From assembly GCA_005884255.1 (NCBI GenBank), contig VBDL01000182.1, forward strand, positions 1 through 6,688: a stretch of 6,688 nucleotides of DNA, in the 5' to 3' direction. The position numbers were made by a program, and so were the translations under genes. The stretch comes from Betaproteobacteria bacterium (GTDB lineage: Bacteria > Pseudomonadota > Gammaproteobacteria > Burkholderiales > Burkholderiaceae_C). The notes beneath the pieces are model-generated. The model saw nothing but the letters and a program-made list of their open reading frames with translations, did not search any database and was not told the DNA's origin. Shown piece after piece: positions 5,870 to 6,688 of this stretch (position 1 is its first letter; every line of letters begins with the position of its first letter).

Positions 5870-6688
5870 GCTTCGACGCGCGCCTGCAGCGATGGGTGCG
5901 CGAGACGCCCGACGCGCCGGCGATCGTCGGCGATGACGAGACGGTGAACTGGTGTGAGCTCGACGTCCGCGTCGATGCCGTCGAGCTTCCGCCGCCGGGC
6001 CAGGCCATCGGCTGGCTCGGCCACAACAGCATCGCGATGCTTGCCGCCTTCTTGGCGTGCGCGCGGCGCGGCGTGGTGTTCGTGCCGCTGAACGTACGCC
6101 TGGCCGAAGCGGAGCTGCAGACCATCGTCGAGCATGCCGGCGTGGCGCACGTGACCGGTGGCCTGGCGCCGGCGCGCGAGCTACAGCGCTTTGCCGACGG
6201 CGATCTGCTGCTCGCCTACACGTCGGGCACCACCGGGGTTCCGAAGGGCGCGCTGCACACGCAGGCCGCGATGCTCGCCAACATCGACGCGGCCATCGCC
6301 ACGCAGGGCTTCGATCGGGGGACGCGCGCGCTGGCCGTGCTGCCGCTCTTCCATGTCGGCGGGCTGTGCATCCAGACGCTGCCGGTGCTGGCCGCCGGCG
6401 GCACGGTGCGCCTGCACACGCGCTTCGACGCGGGCGCCTGGCTGCACGACGTGGCGCAGTGGCGGCCAAGTACGAGCCTCGTGGTACCGGCGGTGATGCG
6501 CGCACTCACCGAGCATGTCGACTGGCCACGAACGGACCTGTCGTCGCTGCGCTTCGTCGGCGCCGGCTCCTCGATCATCCCGCGTGCGCTGATCGAAGCC
6601 TTTCATGCGCGTGGCGTGCCGGTCGCGCAGATCTATGGCGCCACCGAGACGGGGCCGGTGTCGGTGGTGCTGCGGCCCGAGGAGGCGA
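5866..6688 (+). CDS. AMP-dependent acyl-CoA synthetase/ligase (ANL superfamily), 3' end beyond the window
   Basis: The 274 visible codons are the N-terminal half of an adenylating ligase that activates a carboxylic acid as acyl-AMP and transfers it to CoA. Marks are RETPDAPAIV (12-21), VFVPLNVRLAEAEL (71-84), the ATP-binding loop YTSGTTGVPKGAL (118-130), PLFHVGGL (160-167), RFVGAGSSIIPRALIEAF (229-246) and the YGATETGP motif (257-264). The GTG start at 5866 gives the normal short N-terminus, and no ATG lies suitably close. The loop comes early, near residue 119, because the segment between PLNVRL and the loop is short, as in compact MenE-like ligases. The substrate cannot be told from this half. 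Its place after the dehydrogenase-fold gene suggests activation of an acid from the same pathway. The lysine-bearing C-terminal domain lies outside the window. Confidence 0.9.
   Translation, partial: MSFDARLQRWVRETPDAPAIVGDDETVNWCELDVRVDAVELPPPGQAIGWLGHNSIAMLAAFLACARRGVVFVPLNVRLAEAELQTIVEHAGVAHVTGGLAPARELQRFADGDLLLAYTSGTTGVPKGALHTQAAMLANIDAAIATQGFDRGTRALAVLPLFHVGGLCIQTLPVLAAGGTVRLHTRFDAGAWLHDVAQWRPSTSLVVPAVMRALTEHVDWPRTDLSSLRFVGAGSSIIPRALIEAFHARGVPVAQIYGATETGPVSVVLRPEEA

Noticed and set aside
5103..6505. Long minus-strand open frames of over 300 codons opposite the dehydrogenase-like and ligase genes
   Set aside because: They are Arg/Ala/Pro/His-rich with no recognisable motif and lie antisense to well-supported genes. 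Such frames are common in very GC-rich DNA with few stop codons.
1..6688. tRNA, rRNA, CRISPR array, insertion sequence or phage attachment site
   Set aside because: I saw no direct-repeat array, transposase-like frame, terminal inverted repeats or tRNA-like fold. The only repeats supported are the two intergenic copies.

Overview
The window is a very GC-rich bacterial segment with every supported gene on the + strand. The gene content and the small intergenic repeats fit a Burkholderiales betaproteobacterium, possibly of the Rubrivivax/Leptothrix/Methylibium kind. That placement is an inference from style and family resemblance, not from a marker gene.

Layout. (1) Bases 1-843 encode the C-terminal part of a membrane-anchored protein: one transmembrane helix, a long Ala/Pro-rich linker and a four-cysteine tail. 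It resembles the C-terminus of Burkholderiales Ser/Thr protein kinases. A strong hairpin follows its stop. (2) Bases 918-2126 hold a compact housekeeping trio: moaE (molybdopterin synthase large subunit), crcB/fluC (fluoride channel) and a DUF190 PII-like protein, overlapping or 10 bases apart. (3) Bases 2203-6688 hold a catabolic set: a flavin reductase, a 2,5-dihydroxypyridine 5,6-dioxygenase (NicX) homologue, an alpha/beta hydrolase in the position expected of an N-formylmaleamate deformylase (NicD-like), an acyl-CoA dehydrogenase-fold flavoprotein, and an AMP-dependent acyl-CoA ligase that runs off the window end.

The catabolic genes are tightly coupled (GTGA or TGATG junctions and an 11-base overlap), except where two related intergenic repeats lie: one between the DUF190 gene and the flavin reductase, the other between the dehydrogenase-like gene and the ligase. 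Each repeat is itself an open mini-ORF that starts on the upstream stop codon and stops on the GTG start of the next gene.

How the genes may work together. The dioxygenase keeps the HxD and SHxGWG residues of NicX, so oxygenolytic cleavage of a hydroxylated pyridine-like ring, then hydrolysis of the N-formyl product, is a reasonable reading. Textbook nicotinate catabolism needs neither a CoA ligase nor an acyl-CoA dehydrogenase. The dehydrogenase-like protein also lacks the usual C-terminal catalytic glutamate, so it may be a flavin-dependent monooxygenase fed by the flavin reductase. This mixed cluster is the best candidate in the window for an undescribed pathway.
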